A DNA stretch of 9,395 bases from Verrucomicrobiota bacterium (GCA_020853375.1 JADYZA010000031.1:1-9395); one strand, 5' to 3'; counted from the first letter of the stretch, positions 1 to 7,103 are shown. Made by a program: numbers and translations. Notes: generated from the letters alone by a model not told the origin.

Positions 1-135
1 CAGGATTGCGCTCGGCTGGAGATTGCCGCGGGGCGTATTAATTCTGCTCCGCCGTCCGGGGCCTCGCGCACTGCGGCCGAATGGAGCGGCGGCGACGAGC
101 GAATTGCGGAATTGATCGATGCGTGTCGCATCTGA
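1..135 (+). CDS. 3' end of an unrecognised protein (partial)
   Basis: Frame 1 is open from the first base to a TGA at 133-135, giving the last 44 residues of a protein whose start lies outside the window. The visible tail is polar and rich in Ala, Gly and Ser, and ends in a short helical stretch (ERIAELIDACRI). I see no motif that assigns a family. It does not resemble the C-terminus of a corrinoid-binding protein, so it cannot be called the missing partner of the downstream methyltransferases. It is on the same strand as the operon that starts at 280, but 144 bases separate them, so co-transcription is possible but not shown. It could be a non-coding open stretch; the base composition (GC-rich, GC-biased third positions) favours a real gene end. 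Confidence 0.5.
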   Translation, partial: QDCARLEIAAGRINSAPPSGASRTAAEWSGGDERIAELIDACRI

Positions 136-179
136 TCGAGTAAGCAAAATTGTCACACAAAAAGCCAGTAAACAGCTAT

Positions 180-220
180 TTAGGCGGGTTTGTGGCAATA
201 TCGTTATATTAATCGCCTGA
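180..220 (+). promoter_or_regulatory. Nested inverted repeat upstream of the methyltransferase operon
   Basis: An outer 7-bp stem pairs 180-186 (TTAGGCG) with 214-220 (CGCCTGA, one G-T pair). Inside it is a perfect 5-bp inverted repeat, AATAT-CGTT-ATATT at 197-210. The inner repeat contains TATATT (205-210), which resembles a -10 box, but no good -35 box lies at 16-18 bases. It could be an operator overlapping a promoter or an RNA hairpin in the leader. The role is inferred; only the symmetry is seen. Confidence 0.3.
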
Positions 221-279
221 GTTTCCTATTCACTATCTGATCGTGCCGTTAGATTCATGGGCATAACTGAAAGGGTTTT

Positions 280-1341
280 ATGAAACGGCAATTTTATCTC
301 GATCTGGCTAAAAAAGGACTTCGCGTTCCCATCGGTACCCACATGATTTTGCACGAAAAGGCGGACCACGATACCATCATTCATTACGGTGACCGGCTCG
401 GAGCCGTGATGGTTGAAGCCGCAAAATACTACAAAAGTCCGCTGGCCATTCCGCTGATGGATTTGACGCTCGAAAAAGAGGCGCTTCTGGCGATCCTCGG
501 CGTACCTGCCGAAGAGCGCGAAAAGTTCCACTTTGAGAGTCTACCTGCCGCCGGAACCGTTGAAAAAGTCGCCTCTGCTCCTTTTATCATTCCTCGCATG
601 ACTGCCACTTGCGATGCGATCCGCTATGTGGCGGAGCGCGAAAAGCAGGAAGGACTCATCGCGCTGGGTATGGGAATCGGCCCGTTTTCACTGATGACTA
701 AAATGCTGAGTGACCCGATTACCCCGGTATATTTGGCTGGCACAGGTCTAACTGCGGAAGACGATGACGATGTTGCGCTAATGGAATGTGTAATGGAGCT
801 CTCAATACAGATCATTCTCCGCTATTTGACGGAACAGGCGAAGGCGGGTGCGAAAGCCATTATCGTTTGCGAGCCAGCAGCCAATCTGGTGTTTTTCTCT
901 CCGAACCAGCTGGCGGAAGGTTCTGACGTATTCGAACGGTTTGTGATGGAACCAAACCTTAAAATCAAAGCCCGGCTTGATGAACTCGGTGTCGATCTGA
1001 TTTTCCACGACTGCGGCGAACTGACGGATGACATGGTTAAATCGTTCAACCGGCTTAATCCGGTCATGCTCAGCCTGGGTTGCTCCCGCACACTGTGGAA
1101 AGATGCCGAACTGGTTTCCAAAGATATTGTGCTCTACGGAAATCTTCCGTCCAAAAAATTCTATTCCGACGAAGCCGTCAGTGTCGACAATGTTGAACAG
1201 ATGACTCGCGAACTGATCACCAATATGAAAAAGGCCGGGCATCCGTTTGTTATGGGCAGCGAATGCGATGTGCTGAGCGTTCCCGGATATGAAGAGACAA
1301 TCAAGCGCAAGGTGGACGCTATGATGTCGTGCAGTGTATAA
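280..1341 (+). CDS. UroD/MtaA-family zinc-dependent corrinoid methyltransferase
   Basis: This 353-residue cytosolic protein belongs to the uroporphyrinogen-decarboxylase superfamily, the branch that contains the methylcobamide:CoM methyltransferases MtaA/MtbA and CmuA. These TIM-barrel enzymes move methyl groups to or from a corrinoid with a zinc-activated thiolate. The family's H-x-C-(n)-C zinc motif is visible: His243-Asp-Cys245 in FHDCGE and Cys329 in GSECDVLSVPG. The HemE signature (RQAGRY near the N-terminus) is absent, so it is not a haem enzyme. The length is normal for the family. The ATG at 280 has GAAAGGG (269-275) just upstream. It is the first gene of a three-gene operon with a corrinoid activator and a homocysteine methyltransferase. 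The methyl donor cannot be read from sequence; it might be an O-, N- or S-methyl compound, or this may be an acceptor-side enzyme. Confidence 0.85.
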   Translation: MKRQFYLDLAKKGLRVPIGTHMILHEKADHDTIIHYGDRLGAVMVEAAKYYKSPLAIPLMDLTLEKEALLAILGVPAEEREKFHFESLPAAGTVEKVASAPFIIPRMTATCDAIRYVAEREKQEGLIALGMGIGPFSLMTKMLSDPITPVYLAGTGLTAEDDDDVALMECVMELSIQIILRYLTEQAKAGAKAIIVCEPAANLVFFSPNQLAEGSDVFERFVMEPNLKIKARLDELGVDLIFHDCGELTDDMVKSFNRLNPVMLSLGCSRTLWKDAELVSKDIVLYGNLPSKKFYSDEAVSVDNVEQMTRELITNMKKAGHPFVMGSECDVLSVPGYEETIKRKVDAMMSCSV

Positions 1342-1352
1342 ACCCCATTGTC

Positions 1353-3011
1353 ATGACTGTTCGATTTAATACACAACAACGCAGTACCACGGCGAAAAAC
1401 CGACGCGGAGTCACTTTATCCGGATTGGCAGCTGAAGCCGGAATCCTGCTCAACATGCAGTGCGGCGGGCAGGGTGCGTGCAAAGGATGTCTCGTTAAAC
1501 TCGGGGCGGGTCGTTACCGGATCGGTGAAGAGGAAACGATTGTCGCCGCCGGACAGACGCTGGAAGCTCGCGCTTGTAAAACAACGGTGCTCAGTGAATG
1601 CGCGGAAATCGAAGTGCCGGAACGATCGCTGCTCAAAATCGGAGAATGCGCTTCCGCCGACTTCTATGCCACCCGCGAGAATCTCTTCCGGCCTTTGGAA
1701 TTTTCGAAAGGGCTCGGTATCGCAGTCGATATCGGTACAACAACGGTGGCCGCAATTTTGGTTGAACTTTCCACCGGAAAAATTCTGGCACGCGAAACGG
1801 CGTATAATCGGCAGATTGAGCTGGCCGATAACATCGCCTCGCGTATCGCGTTGTGCACAGACGACGAAAATTTAAAGAAACTCCAACGCCTGATTATCAC
1901 CGAAACTCTGATTCCAATGTTTGGAAAACTCTCCGCGCAGAGTTTCCAATCGTTGGAACAGGTGACCGAAATCATTTTTTCCGGCAACACCGTGATGAGC
2001 CATCTGGCGCTGGGTCTTTCTGCATTGAGCATAGGTGTGATTCCGTTCGAACCGCTTACCAAAGTATTTAGTGATCACGCGGCGCCGGAGATTGGTCTGA
2101 GCTGCTGCCCGAACGCACGGGTGCGCACGGTGCCGGCGATTGCCGGTTATGTTGGCGGCGACCTCGTTTCTGATCTATATATTTCCGAACCGAATTCGGC
2201 GCGTCTGGAACTGATTGTCGATATCGGCACCAACGGCGAAATCATTTTAAACGATCACGGCAAACTGATGGCCACTGCCACTGCCGCCGGACCCGCCTTT
2301 GAAGGTGCCGGCCTTTTACACGGATGCCGCGCCGATATCGGCGTGATTGAAAAGCTCGTCTGTCAGCCGGACGATTCAATTGATTTTGAGACGATTGGCG
2401 GGAAACCGGCTACCGGACTTTGCGGAAGCGCGGCAGTCGACTTTATCGCCTCGGCCTGGCGAACGGGATTGCTGAATGACAAAGGACGGTTTGATCTGAG
2501 CCGGCTTCGTGCGGCGGGGCGGCTGGTGCAGCTCGAATATCACGGCATAAAAGGTAATGCCTGTGTGATTGTTCCGCAGGAACTGTCTGGTCTGAACGAG
2601 CCAATCCTCATTACCGAGTTCGACGTTTCGCAGATTCTGAAAGCCAAGGCCGCCGTGTACGCCGGAATCCGAACGTTACTGGAACGCAGCGGCCATCGGG
2701 TCGGCGATATTGAGCGGTTGGTGCTGGCGGGCGGGTTTGCGGCCCACCTGCGGATTCCGAATGCGATCACCATTGGCCTGCTGCCGGAACTTCCGCTGAC
2801 GAAATATGATGTAGTCGGTAACGGCTCTTTGGCCGGCGCCTATGCCGCGCTTGGCGGCGATGGGATCTGGGACGAATTGCACCGGATTGCGCAGTCGCCG
2901 GATAGTTGTCATCTTGCGGAAACAGGCGAGTTCGAGGACCGTTTTATTGATGCCTTGGCGATTCCAAATCTTGACCCCGATGAATTTCCAGTAACAATGC
3001 AGTCATTATGA
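1353..3011 (+). CDS. Corrinoid activation protein, 2Fe-2S ferredoxin plus ASKHA ATPase (RACo/RamA type, DUF4445)
   Basis: This protein of about 552 residues probably uses ATP to reduce inactive Co(II) corrinoid back to Co(I). The N-terminal beta-grasp ferredoxin domain (residues 1-90) has Cys37-x5-Cys43-x2-Cys46-x28-Cys75, the plant-type [2Fe-2S] pattern. From residue 122 come the RACo/DUF4445 ASKHA motifs: AVDIGTTT (124-131), GNTVMSH (211), DIGTNGE (290), GPAFEG, CGSAAVD, LAGGFA (458) and GNGSLAGA. An in-frame GTG at 1329 would add eight residues and overlap the previous gene by 13 bases. I prefer the ATG at 1353 because the ferredoxin fold begins immediately there (MTVRF), although neither start has a good ribosome binding site. 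It sits between two methyltransferase genes, so its client is probably the corrinoid protein they share. The stop overlaps the next start as ATGA, implying translational coupling. Confidence 0.9.
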   Translation: MTVRFNTQQRSTTAKNRRGVTLSGLAAEAGILLNMQCGGQGACKGCLVKLGAGRYRIGEEETIVAAGQTLEARACKTTVLSECAEIEVPERSLLKIGECASADFYATRENLFRPLEFSKGLGIAVDIGTTTVAAILVELSTGKILARETAYNRQIELADNIASRIALCTDDENLKKLQRLIITETLIPMFGKLSAQSFQSLEQVTEIIFSGNTVMSHLALGLSALSIGVIPFEPLTKVFSDHAAPEIGLSCCPNARVRTVPAIAGYVGGDLVSDLYISEPNSARLELIVDIGTNGEIILNDHGKLMATATAAGPAFEGAGLLHGCRADIGVIEKLVCQPDDSIDFETIGGKPATGLCGSAAVDFIASAWRTGLLNDKGRFDLSRLRAAGRLVQLEYHGIKGNACVIVPQELSGLNEPILITEFDVSQILKAKAAVYAGIRTLLERSGHRVGDIERLVLAGGFAAHLRIPNAITIGLLPELPLTKYDVVGNGSLAGAYAALGGDGIWDELHRIAQSPDSCHLAETGEFEDRFIDALAIPNLDPDEFPVTMQSL

Positions 3012-3883
3012 AAATTACTGACACAGTGAAAAACGGGCGGATTCTTGTCTCTGACGGTGCATGGGGAACTTTTCTTCAGCAGAAGGGGCTGAAACCTGGA
3101 GAATGTCCCGAACTTTGGAATATCAGCAGACCGGATGATGTACGGGCGATTGCCGCAAGTTACATTGCCGCAGGAGCTGACATGGTTGAAACAAATACCT
3201 TTGGTGGAAACCGGCTCAAGCTGGCGCATTATGGCTTGGCGGAACGCACTGCGGAAATCAACGAAGCCGGTTCGCGGCTTTCGCGCGAAGCGGCGGGTGC
3301 TGACTGTAAAGTTATCGCTTCGATCGGCCCGACAGGCGAAATGCTTGTGATGGAAGAAGTGACGGAAGAAGAGCTGTACGATGTCTTCAAAGAGCAAGCG
3401 GTTGCGCTCGAAAAGGGCGGAGCGGACGCTATCTGCATTGAGACCATGAGCGCCCTTGACGAAGCGAACTTGGCGGTCAAAGCGGTGAAAGAAAATACGA
3501 ACTGCGAAGTGATTTGCACGTTCACTTTTGAGAGAAACGCCAACGGCGATTACCGCACGATGATGGGAGTTTCTCCTGCCGAGTTCGCCAAAGCGATTCT
3601 TGCCGCAGGGGCCGATATCATTGGCGCAAACTGCGGTAACGGTATGGAGCGAATGGTCGAGATTGTCCAACAACTGCGCGCTACTGCGCCAAAAACACCA
3701 ATCCTTGTACACGCCAACGCAGGACTGCCGAAAAATGTTAATGGTATTGATACGTTCCCGGAAACGCCTGGCGACATGGCCGCAAGAGTTCCGGCGTTAA
3801 TCGCGGCTGGCGCAAATATCATTGGCGGATGTTGCGGAACGACACCGGAACACATCAAGGCCATCAAAAAAGCATTGGCGTAA
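3008..3883 (+). CDS. Homocysteine S-methyltransferase domain protein (MetH N-terminal/BHMT family)
   Basis: This 291-residue TIM barrel matches only the homocysteine-binding module of cobalamin-dependent methionine synthase or betaine-homocysteine methyltransferase. It should transfer a methyl group to homocysteine to form methionine. The family's zinc triad is present: Cys209 in GANCGNG, and Cys275-Cys276 in GGCCGTTP. The N-terminal DGAWGT (16-21) and ETNTFGGNR (61-69) motifs are also intact. The folate, cobalamin and activation domains of full MetH are missing, and the protein ends cleanly at the barrel. Translation is probably coupled to the activator gene by the ATGA overlap at 3008-3011; no Shine-Dalgarno is evident. 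With the upstream corrinoid activator, the likely donor is a methyl-corrinoid protein encoded elsewhere. Direct use of betaine or S-methylmethionine, as in BHMT or MmuM, is an alternative that cannot be excluded. Confidence 0.87.
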   Translation: MKITDTVKNGRILVSDGAWGTFLQQKGLKPGECPELWNISRPDDVRAIAASYIAAGADMVETNTFGGNRLKLAHYGLAERTAEINEAGSRLSREAAGADCKVIASIGPTGEMLVMEEVTEEELYDVFKEQAVALEKGGADAICIETMSALDEANLAVKAVKENTNCEVICTFTFERNANGDYRTMMGVSPAEFAKAILAAGADIIGANCGNGMERMVEIVQQLRATAPKTPILVHANAGLPKNVNGIDTFPETPGDMAARVPALIAAGANIIGGCCGTTPEHIKAIKKALA

Positions 3884-3885
3884 AA

Positions 3886-3911
3886 AAATCCCGACCGTGT
3901 GGTCGGGATTT
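3886..3911. terminator. Bidirectional intrinsic terminator
   Basis: A perfect 11-bp stem, AAATCCCGACC (3886-3896) with GGTCGGGATTT (3901-3911), encloses a GTGT loop. It lies three bases after the stop of the homocysteine methyltransferase. The stem ends in T residues on the + strand and in a seven-T run on the - strand, so it can end both the methyltransferase operon and the convergent rpmI-rplT transcript. Confidence 0.88.
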
Positions 3912-3936
3912 TCTATGCTTAGCGCCTAGGAATGCT

Positions 3937-4305
3937 TTAAGCAATCTCAGCGGCTTTAGCCGCCTTGGCAGCTTGAATCAGTTTGTTGAAACCGGCTTCA
4001 TCATAGATGGCGATTTCAGAAAGCATTTTGCGATTCAGGGTGATATCGGCTTTGATCAGGCCTTCGATAAAGCGGCTGTAGCTGATATCATTGGCTTTGC
4101 AGGCGGCGTTAATACGCACGGTCCAGAGGCGGCGGAAATTACGCTTCTTTTGTTTGCGATGGACGAAAGCCATCGCCTGAGCGCGGTCTACCGCTTCGGT
4201 AGCCATACGGAAAAGTTTGCTGCGGTTACCGTAGAAGCCTTTCGCAAGGTCTAAACGGCTTTTTCTACGGCGGCGCGAGGCCGGGGCATTTGTGGCTCTT
4301 GGCAT
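3937..4305 (-). CDS. rplT: 50S ribosomal protein L20
   Basis: This 122-residue, very basic protein is the early 23S rRNA-binding assembly protein of the large subunit. The start MPRATNAPASRRRRKSRLDLAKGF and the central KRNFRRLWTVRINAA segment are diagnostic of L20, and the length is normal with a slightly long Ala/Lys-rich tail (residues 110-122). The start has a strong AAGGAG (4314-4319) eight bases upstream. It lies 18 bases after rpmI and is surely co-transcribed with it. L20 represses its own operon in several bacteria, but the 5' leader here appears too short for the known leader structure. No pheS follows; the operon ends at the terminator at 3886-3911. Confidence 0.97.
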   Translation of the reverse strand: MPRATNAPASRRRRKSRLDLAKGFYGNRSKLFRMATEAVDRAQAMAFVHRKQKKRNFRRLWTVRINAACKANDISYSRFIEGLIKADITLNRKMLSEIAIYDEAGFNKLIQAAKAAKAAEIA

Positions 4306-4323
4306 GGTTCTTACTCCTTAAAA

Positions 4324-4521
4324 TTAAGCGTAGGGAATTGTTCTCGAAATACGTTTTTCGTCCGTTGCTGCGACGAGGTTTGTTCCACCAAGACGGCGTT
4401 TCTGTTTCCGGCTCTTACCGGTCAGAATGTGGCTACCGCCCATATGGGAATATTTCAGCTTACCGGTTCCTGTTTTTTTAAAACGTTTGGCGGCGGTCTT
4501 TTTGGTTTTAACTTTTGGCAT
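4324..4521 (-). CDS. rpmI: 50S ribosomal protein L35
   Basis: This 65-residue basic protein of the large subunit has the hallmark start [20 protein letters not shown] followed by the [17 protein letters not shown] segment. The length matches the family. AGGAG (4528-4532) is six bases before the ATG. rplT follows directly, as in most bacteria. Unusually, the gene upstream on the same strand is cysE, not infC, and a candidate promoter lies in the 85-base gap between them. Confidence 0.97.
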   Translation of the reverse strand: MPKVKTKKTAAKRFKKTGTGKLKYSHMGGSHILTGKSRKQKRRLGGTNLVAATDEKRISRTIPYA

Positions 4522-4555
4522 ATCGTGCTCCTGAAATGGTACGTAAAAGCGCAGA

Positions 4556-4584
4556 AATATAGGGGTGAGGTCAGGGTGAGTCCA
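4556..4584 (-). promoter_or_regulatory. Candidate sigma70-type promoter for rpmI-rplT
   Basis: Reading the - strand, TGGACT (4579-4584, 4/6 match to -35) is followed by a 17-base spacer and TATATT (4556-4561, 5/6 match to -10). The predicted start is near 4549, giving a leader of about 28 bases that includes the AGGAG site. No terminator hairpin is visible after cysE, so readthrough from cysE may add to this promoter. Confidence 0.45.
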
Positions 4585-4606
4585 GCTTTTAAATTACTTT
4601 TTCTTA

Positions 4607-5554
4607 CTAGATACCAAGCCCCCCCAACAACCCAGCGCTATCTTTGCTACGAACGATCACGCCGGCCTCGGTTTTTGTCACAAAACTATGCGGGGCAACG
4701 CTGTCGAGCAGGAAGACATTTCCTCCGATAACAGAGTGGTTTCCAATCACTGTTTTCCCGCCCAGAACGATGGCGTTCGCATAAATAATCACGTTATCTT
4801 CAACTGTCGGGTGACGCTGGATGTGCTTGATCGGATTGCCATGTTCATCGAGCGGAAAGCTTTTCGCTCCGAGTGTAACCCCTTGATAAATTTTAACATT
4901 CTGTCCGATTTTTGCAGTTTCACCGATAACCACGCCGGTTCCGTGGTCGATAAAAAATCCCCGTCCGACCGTCGCACCGGGATGAATATCAATTCCGGCT
5001 TTAGCATGGGTCCATTCGTTCATAATGCGAGGGATGATCGGAACATTTAGAAGATACAGCTCATGCGCCATACGATGCGAAGTGATTGCCAATACCCCAG
5101 GATAGGCGATTTTTACTTCGGCATAGCTCAGCGCGGCCGGGTCGCCCGTGTAGGCGGCCTTTACATCGTCGATCAGCATTTCTCGGATGGCGGGCAATTT
5201 TGACAGAAAAGTTTCCAGAACTCGCTGGGCTTCGGCGGGAACATCTGTCAGCGCCGGATTTTTTTCTCTCCGGGCTGATTCTGACTGCCAGCGGAATGGG
5301 ATGGCGCGTTCGATTTCAGGCAGAAGCTGTTGAGTCACTTCGGTGAGCTGTTTATCAAAATAGGTTTCCAGAGCCTCTTCCGCTGACGGATACATTCCGG
5401 GGAACATCACGTGGATGAGAATCTTGAGCGCGCCGACGACGCGATCAGCGGCTGGATAATTCCAAAGCACATTCTCTGCACGGTCTTCATGGCCAGTCGA
5501 GTAAAGTCCGGTGAGAGCTTCGACTGTTTTTTTAATGGCGGTTTTTGTGTGCAT
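4607..5554 (-). CDS. cysE: Serine O-acetyltransferase, EpsC-type long form
   Basis: This enzyme acetylates L-serine with acetyl-CoA, the committed step of cysteine synthesis. The 315-residue protein has an alpha-helical N-terminal region (about 1-185) and a left-handed beta-helix of hexapeptide repeats (about 186-300). Catalytic-site residues are visible: Asp189 and His191 in GIDIHPGATVG, and His204 in FIDHGTGVVIGETAKIG. The QGVTLGAKSFP turn and the GGNVFLLDSVAP coil also fit. The N-terminal extension is longer than in E. coli CysE and is typical of the EpsC-like group. The ATG at 5554 has no clear Shine-Dalgarno, and no convincing promoter was seen in 5555-5756. It is the first of three genes on this strand, followed by rpmI-rplT. 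The tail (GGLGI) is short, so cysteine feedback behaviour cannot be inferred. Confidence 0.93.
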   Translation of the reverse strand: MHTKTAIKKTVEALTGLYSTGHEDRAENVLWNYPAADRVVGALKILIHVMFPGMYPSAEEALETYFDKQLTEVTQQLLPEIERAIPFRWQSESARREKNPALTDVPAEAQRVLETFLSKLPAIREMLIDDVKAAYTGDPAALSYAEVKIAYPGVLAITSHRMAHELYLLNVPIIPRIMNEWTHAKAGIDIHPGATVGRGFFIDHGTGVVIGETAKIGQNVKIYQGVTLGAKSFPLDEHGNPIKHIQRHPTVEDNVIIYANAIVLGGKTVIGNHSVIGGNVFLLDSVAPHSFVTKTEAGVIVRSKDSAGLLGGLGI

Positions 5555-5708
5555 AAGTGAGCAGTTAAGTGGGGAATGAGGCGGGTTTCAAGTTCCAAGT
5601 TTATGAACATCTTCCCGGATGACCGGAATTTTCACGAAAGATTTAATCAACTCTCAACCCGATTTTTCATTTATCGAGCAGGTTTCGATATTCTTGAGCA
5701 CTCTCACG

Positions 5709-5737
5709 TTGACCGTCTTTTGGTCGCGTGCTAGCCT
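5709..5737 (+). promoter_or_regulatory. Candidate stable-RNA promoter for tRNA-Pro
   Basis: TTGACC (5709-5714, 5/6 match to -35) is followed by a 17-base spacer and TAGCCT (5732-5737), preceded by TG at 5729-5730 (extended -10, TGCTAGCCT). The -10 is weak at its centre but keeps the critical TA...T. The predicted start is near 5744, about 13 bases before the mature tRNA. Confidence 0.55.
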
Positions 5738-5756
5738 CCCACGCTTTAATCGACGT

Positions 5757-5833
<77 letters not shown>

Positions 5834-5836
5834 CTA

Positions 5837-5871
5837 AAAAGCCGTTTTCCTAGAATTGGAAAACGGCTTTT
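5837..5871. terminator. Bidirectional intrinsic terminator between tRNA-Pro and thiD
   Basis: A perfect 14-bp stem pairs 5837-5850 (AAAAGCCGTTTTCC) with 5858-5871, with a seven-base loop. It starts three bases after the tRNA CCA end and lies 15 bases past the thiD stop on the other strand. T-rich flanks on both strands make it usable in both directions. Confidence 0.88.
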
Positions 5872-5885
5872 ATCTTTCGGGAGCT

Positions 5886-6761
5886 TTATTTCCCAGGGAT
5901 TGGAAGACTGGATCGAACGCCTGGCTCATCGGCTTTTTGCGCGATAAACGGAAGATCCTGCCCCGCTTTTTCCCATGGAACAAAGGCGAGGGGGCCGAAA
6001 CCGCTGCCCAGCCCCGGAGCTAGACGCAACCCTTGATTGAGATAGCTTTTGGCAACAATGAGGCTGTCGAGCGGGCCGTAACCCATCGCACGCGCGGTGG
6101 CGATTGCGCTCGAGAGTACGCAACCGGTGCCGTGGGAATGTTTTGTATCGATCCGAGGACTGGAAAGCCATGCGTGGTCTTTTCCATTACTCCAGTAATC
6201 ACTGGAAAGTTCCATATCATGGAAACCGTGGCCGCCTTTGATTAGAACTTCTTTCACGCCAGTGGCGAGTGCCTTTTTTGCGGCGGCTTCAATATCCGCA
6301 GGCGTGGCGATTTCCATACCCAGCAGATGTTCCGCCTCAGGAATATTGGGCGTGATCAAGTCTACCACCGGAAAAAGTTTCTCAGTCAGAATTTTCCACG
6401 CCGAGGCTTCGAGGAGAAAGGCTCCGCTGGATGAAATCAAAACCGGATCGCAAACGGTGAAAGGCGCTTTAACCGCTTTCAGGAACCCGGCGACAATTTC
6501 AACGGCGGCGGCGGTTCCTAGCATGCCGAGTTTTACAGCGGCGGGCGGCAGATCGGCTTTCAATGCGTCGAGTTGGGCAGAAAGCATATCCGGAGCGACC
6601 CATTCCAACCGGCCGGTGCCGATGGTGTTTTGGGCTGTAAGCGCTGTAATAGCCGAGCAGTCGTGCGCGCCGAGCAGATTGATCACTTTGATATCCGCCT
6701 GAACACCGGCTCCGCCGCCGGAATCAGATCCTGCTATGGTCCAGACAATCGGTTTCTTCAT
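5886..6761 (-). CDS. thiD: Hydroxymethylpyrimidine kinase / phosphomethylpyrimidine kinase
   Basis: ThiD phosphorylates HMP to HMP-P and HMP-PP for thiamine pyrophosphate synthesis and belongs to the ribokinase superfamily. Visible motifs are AGSDSGGGAGVQADIK (10-25), ITALTAQNT (38-46), VKLGMLG (76-82), CDPVL (104-108), LITPNIPEAE (135-144) and the anion hole/catalytic loop HGTGC (His210-Cys214). At 291 residues it has a tail of roughly 25 residues beyond the usual enzyme. The start has GGGAG (6770-6774) eight bases upstream and overlaps the stop of the ftsB-like gene by ATGA (6758-6761), so the two are probably translationally coupled. No other thi gene and no TPP riboswitch is visible nearby. 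Transcription probably comes from the promoter ahead of the ftsB-like gene. Confidence 0.95.
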   Translation of the reverse strand: MKKPIVWTIAGSDSGGGAGVQADIKVINLLGAHDCSAITALTAQNTIGTGRLEWVAPDMLSAQLDALKADLPPAAVKLGMLGTAAAVEIVAGFLKAVKAPFTVCDPVLISSSGAFLLEASAWKILTEKLFPVVDLITPNIPEAEHLLGMEIATPADIEAAAKKALATGVKEVLIKGGHGFHDMELSSDYWSNGKDHAWLSSPRIDTKHSHGTGCVLSSAIATARAMGYGPLDSLIVAKSYLNQGLRLAPGLGSGFGPLAFVPWEKAGQDLPFIAQKADEPGVRSSLPIPGK

Positions 6762-7096
6762 GGTGTCTTCTCCCGGTTAGCTGAGGGCGGCAGGTTGGTG
6801 ACGGTTTTTTCGTTGAACTGATAAATCGTTTCACCGTCGTGGGCATAGCCTGTCTCATGAGCGATTTGCTGGACAAAATATTTATCGGTTCCGAACCGCT
6901 CCTGTTTGATCCGCAATTCTTTGATCGCCTCTTCTTTGGCGCGGATATCCGCGTCTAGCGCGTTTTTGGTGTTCTGATAGCTACGGAACTGATTCACCTT
7001 CGGCAGAAAGGCGAAAAGAATACCAGCGAGCGCGAGTCCGAGCACGGCCATCGCAACGTAGCGGTAAATAACATTCCAGTATTTCTGAGGACTCAC
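6758..7096 (-). CDS. FtsB/DivIC-family septum formation protein
   Basis: This small bitopic membrane protein has the layout of FtsB/DivIC, which with FtsL/FtsQ links early and late divisome parts. Of its 112 residues, 1-11 form a short cytoplasmic start, 12-31 a transmembrane helix (VAMAVLGLALAGILFAF core), and about 34-67 a charged coiled coil. The C-terminal motif at 69-93 (Gly-Thr-Asp-Lys-Tyr ... Thr-Gly-Tyr ... Gly-Glu-Thr-Ile-Tyr) matches the family's extracytoplasmic end. The start is GTG at 7096; the next ATG (residue 16) would begin inside the membrane helix. No Shine-Dalgarno is present, but a -10 box ends seven bases before the GTG, suggesting a leaderless message. It lies just downstream of eno, the same neighbourhood as ftsB in many bacteria, which supports the call. 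Confidence 0.8.
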   Translation of the reverse strand: MSPQKYWNVIYRYVAMAVLGLALAGILFAFLPKVNQFRSYQNTKNALDADIRAKEEAIKELRIKQERFGTDKYFVQQIAHETGYAHDGETIYQFNEKTVTNLPPSANREKTP

Positions 7097-7103
7097 GGCG
7101 CGC

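Noticed and set aside
136..279. Cobalamin or SAM riboswitch ahead of the corrinoid operon
   Set aside because: The gap is only 144 bases and lacks a recognisable B12 box or the conserved SAM-riboswitch core; GCCAGTA at 164-170 is only a weak partial match.
280..1341. Uroporphyrinogen decarboxylase (hemE)
   Set aside because: The HemE N-terminal RQAGRY signature is absent, and the H-x-C...C zinc motif of the methyltransferase branch is present.
2909..3712. 267-codon open frame on the - strand opposite the homocysteine methyltransferase
   Set aside because: It overlaps two well-supported genes and has a low-complexity His/Phe/Arg-rich translation typical of antisense shadows.
5612..5628. Imperfect palindrome TTCCCGG-ATGA-CCGGAA upstream of cysE
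   Set aside because: The arms are short and bulged, there is no promoter next to it, and no known cysteine regulator site is recognisable; chance cannot be excluded.
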